Shown in pieces: positions 62,432-64,000 of a stretch of 64,000 bases of DNA; position 1 is the first letter of the stretch, and the number at the start of each line of letters is the position of its first letter. The notes below the pieces were generated by a model. The model was given only the letters and a program-made list of their open reading frames with translations, searched no databases and was not told the DNA's origin. Source of the DNA: Rossellomorea vietnamensis. Lineage in GTDB: Bacteria > Bacillota > Bacilli > Bacillales > Bacillaceae_B. The DNA lies in NCBI RefSeq assembly GCF_025398035.1, contig NZ_CP104558.1, forward strand, positions 3,482,001 through 3,546,000, given 5' to 3'. The position numbers and the translations under genes are program-made.

Positions 62432-62639
62432 ATCGGCAACCCCATTTATACATTTCTTTGTTTAGTTTAGGGGAAAAATATGAAAAAAGTATGCATATTA
62501 TCCCTTCAACTTAAATTCGCTTAATTAAGTACTCAATACGATACCCTAAAAAAGCTGTCTTGAAAATGTTTGGTCTCCATATAATTTGCATATTTGCTGG
62601 GTAAAATTTTAAAAGAAATGATTCAAGGAGGTACTACCT

Positions 62640-63230
62640 ATGAAACAACGCAGAAGAAAATGGTTCCCATTTATCATGACAGCTCTGTTTCTCATGTTGA
62701 GTGCTTGTTCAACTAACCAAGATGAGAATAAAGCAAATAATGATAATAAGACGGAGAAGTCCGAAGAAATGGACGGTATGGACCATGGTGACATGAATCA
62801 CTCAGGTTCGGAAGAAGTACCAGAGGGGTTGAAAGAAGCATCAAGCCCAAAATATGAAGTAGGAAGCAAAGCCATCATAAAGGCTGATCATATGAAAGGG
62901 ATGAAGGGTGCAGAAGCAACCATTACAGGGGCTTACGACACAGTTGTTTATACCGTTACCTATACACCAACCACTGGTGGAGAGAAAGTGAAGAATCATA
63001 AATGGGTCATACATGAAGAACTGAAGGACTTTGGTGAGAAACCTTATAAACCTGGAGAAGAGGTTGTCTTGAATGCCGTTCATATGAAGGGGATGAAAGG
63101 GGCAAGGGCTACCATTGACTCTGCTGAGAAGATGACGGTTTATATGGTAGATTACACACCTACTTCAGGTGGGAGTGTAGTCAAGAATCATAAATGGGTA
63201 ACTGAAAGCGAATTATCACCAGTTGAATAA
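62640..63230 (+). CDS. YdhK-type lipoprotein with two DUF1541 repeats
   Basis: A 196-residue lipoprotein with signal peptide and lipobox LSAC (Cys about 23), a charged linker with EEMDGMDHGDMNH (Met/His-rich), and two tandem DUF1541 domains (each with HMKGMKGAxATIxxA and NHKWV). DUF1541/YdhK proteins cluster with copper export genes. The protein is divergent from the kinase gene. The Lgt above would modify it. RBS AAGGAGG. Confidence 0.85.
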   Translation: MKQRRRKWFPFIMTALFLMLSACSTNQDENKANNDNKTEKSEEMDGMDHGDMNHSGSEEVPEGLKEASSPKYEVGSKAIIKADHMKGMKGAEATITGAYDTVVYTVTYTPTTGGEKVKNHKWVIHEELKDFGEKPYKPGEEVVLNAVHMKGMKGARATIDSAEKMTVYMVDYTPTSGGSVVKNHKWVTESELSPVE

Positions 63231-63236
63231 AGAAGG

Positions 63237-63266
63237 GAGAGATGTCCGAAATAGGTCATCTCTTTT
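63237..63266 (+). terminator. Terminator of the YdhK lipoprotein gene
   Basis: AGAGATG-TCC and GG-TCATCTCT pair around GAAATA, then TTTTTC. Confidence 0.75.
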
Positions 63267-63389
63267 TCACACAATCACTTTCCCTCTCTGTTTGAGATTG
63301 AAGGTTTATAGAATACCACCAGTGGTACAGAATAAAAAACAGGGATCAAGAGCAACAGCCCATTTTTACATTTAATCAAATCAATTCTG

Positions 63390-63444
63390 TTGACTATAAT
63401 CGATTACAGTTGTAAACTATAAATATAAATCGATTACAAATGTA
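63390..63444 (+). promoter_or_regulatory. Two CopY boxes and promoter of the cop operon
   Basis: TACAGTTGTA (63405-63414) and TACAAATGTA (63435-63444) match the CopY box TACANNTGTA, exactly 30 bases apart and both within ATCGATTACANNTGTAAAC. TTGACT (63390-63395), a 17-base spacer and TAAACT (63413-63418) form a promoter that box 1 straddles. CopY should repress until copper releases it. Confidence 0.88.
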
Positions 63445-63465
63445 AACAAAAAAGGGGGGATAAAC

Positions 63466-63927
63466 TTGCCCAAAGAAGAAAAACCGGAAATCACGGATTC
63501 TGAGTGGGAAGTGATGAGAGTTGTCTGGACGCTCAAAGAAGTGACCAGTAAGGAAATAAGTTCTGTCCTTCAGGAAAAGAAAGAGTGGAAGCCGGCAACG
63601 ACGAAAACCTTTATTGGGCGCCTGGTCAAAAAAGGGATACTGACGACTGAGAAAATCGGCAACCGGTTCATTTACAGGCCGGGAGTCAGTGAGGAAGAAA
63701 GCCTAAAAACACTGAAGGCAGGATTATTTACTAACATATGCAGCCGGGCGGTGGGTAAGACGATTGCCGACTTGATTGGAGAGGCTAAGCTGAGCCATGA
63801 TGATATCGCCCTTCTTGAACAAGTTTTACAAACCAAGAAAAGGGATGCTGTCGATGAGATCGCATGTAATTGCGTACCAGGACAGTGTACCTGTAAAAAG
63901 GATCACGGCATGAACTGCCATCACTAA
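63466..63927 (+). CDS. copY: CopY-family copper-responsive repressor
   Basis: A 153-residue BlaI/MecI-type winged-helix repressor (TDSEWEVMRVVWTLKEVTSKEI, residues about 8-30) with a C-terminal metal module CNCVPGQCTCKKDHGMNCHH that carries the CxC-x4-CxC motif of CopY, which binds Cu(I) and releases zinc. TTG 63466 follows GGGGGGATAAAC. It is autoregulated by the two boxes upstream. CopY is unusual in Bacillus, which mostly uses CsoR. Confidence 0.9.
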   Translation: MPKEEKPEITDSEWEVMRVVWTLKEVTSKEISSVLQEKKEWKPATTKTFIGRLVKKGILTTEKIGNRFIYRPGVSEEESLKTLKAGLFTNICSRAVGKTIADLIGEAKLSHDDIALLEQVLQTKKRDAVDEIACNCVPGQCTCKKDHGMNCHH

Positions 63928-63949
63928 AAATTAAAGGAGTGTTTTAGCA

Positions 63950-64000
63950 ATGGAAAAAACATTATTAAACGTATCTGGAATGACATGTGGGAATTGTGTG
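63950..64000 (+). CDS. HMA-domain copper protein, start only (CopZ or CopA)
   Basis: The frame gives MEKTLLNVSGMTCGNCV, with the copper-binding MTCGNC motif, then leaves the window. AAAGGAG is upstream. It is the next gene after copY, so it is either the chaperone CopZ or the P-type ATPase CopA N-terminus; length decides and is not visible. Confidence 0.75.
   Translation, partial: MEKTLLNVSGMTCGNCV

Overview
The window looks like the chromosome of a Bacillaceae species. The order yvlABCD, hprK-lgt-yvoD-ppaX-yvoF, hisZGDBHAFI, yvcD-trxB, yvcI-rapZ-glmR-whiA-crh, clpP, tRNA-Arg, sigL, cggR-gapA-pgk-tpiA-gpmI-eno, secG-est-rnr-smpB-ssrA follows the Bacillus subtilis backbone, and starts mostly have strong AGGAGG-type ribosome binding sites. 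Composition and repeats suggest a marine or soil Bacillus relative such as Rossellomorea, but the genus is a guess.

Layout. 1-4.9 kb: 3' part of uvrA, the sigmaW-type yvlABCD envelope-stress operon and an alpha/beta hydrolase. 5-9 kb: hprK to yvoF. 9.1-16 kb: an eight-gene histidine operon with dispersed GGGACGGACC hairpins placed just after stop codons. 16-18.7 kb: yvcD and trxB, then a reverse-strand 50-residue FbpA-like gene. 19-35.7 kb: an accessory catabolic region. It holds glaH (csiD) and lhgO for glutarate and L-2-hydroxyglutarate, behind a consensus promoter and a leader that looks like a riboswitch with a terminator. It continues with a PAS/AAA+ sigma54 activator and then a large fatty-acid-type beta-oxidation operon behind a near-perfect -24/-12 promoter with two upstream dyads. 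An MFS transporter behind a cre-like site and an FMN enzyme follow. 35.7-37 kb: autoregulated tnrA and a secreted SGNH hydrolase. 37.4-41.8 kb: yvcI to crh, then clpP on the minus strand under a CtsR box. 42.3-45.2 kb: tRNA-Arg(CCG), an exonuclease, sigL (the sigma factor the beta-oxidation operon needs) and a glutaredoxin-like gene. 45.2-52.5 kb: the glycolytic operon with its CggR operator. 52.8-57.9 kb: secG, est, rnr, smpB and ssrA.

The most striking feature is ssrA. The tmRNA gene is split in its T-loop by a 277-nt group I intron, and a LAGLIDADG homing endonuclease gene lies outside the intron, about 150 bp downstream on the opposite strand. Beyond it (58.5-64 kb) is a metal-handling cluster: a permease, a Csp-like copper storage protein, a histidine kinase/response regulator pair, a YdhK-type lipoprotein, a CopY-type repressor with two cop boxes, and the start of a CopZ/CopA-type HMA gene.

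Several intergenic regions carry strictly periodic sites that no gene explains: four dyads spaced exactly 55 bp upstream of est, four GTACCNGGTAC palindromes about 25 bp apart after sigL, and six 21-bp units after eno.
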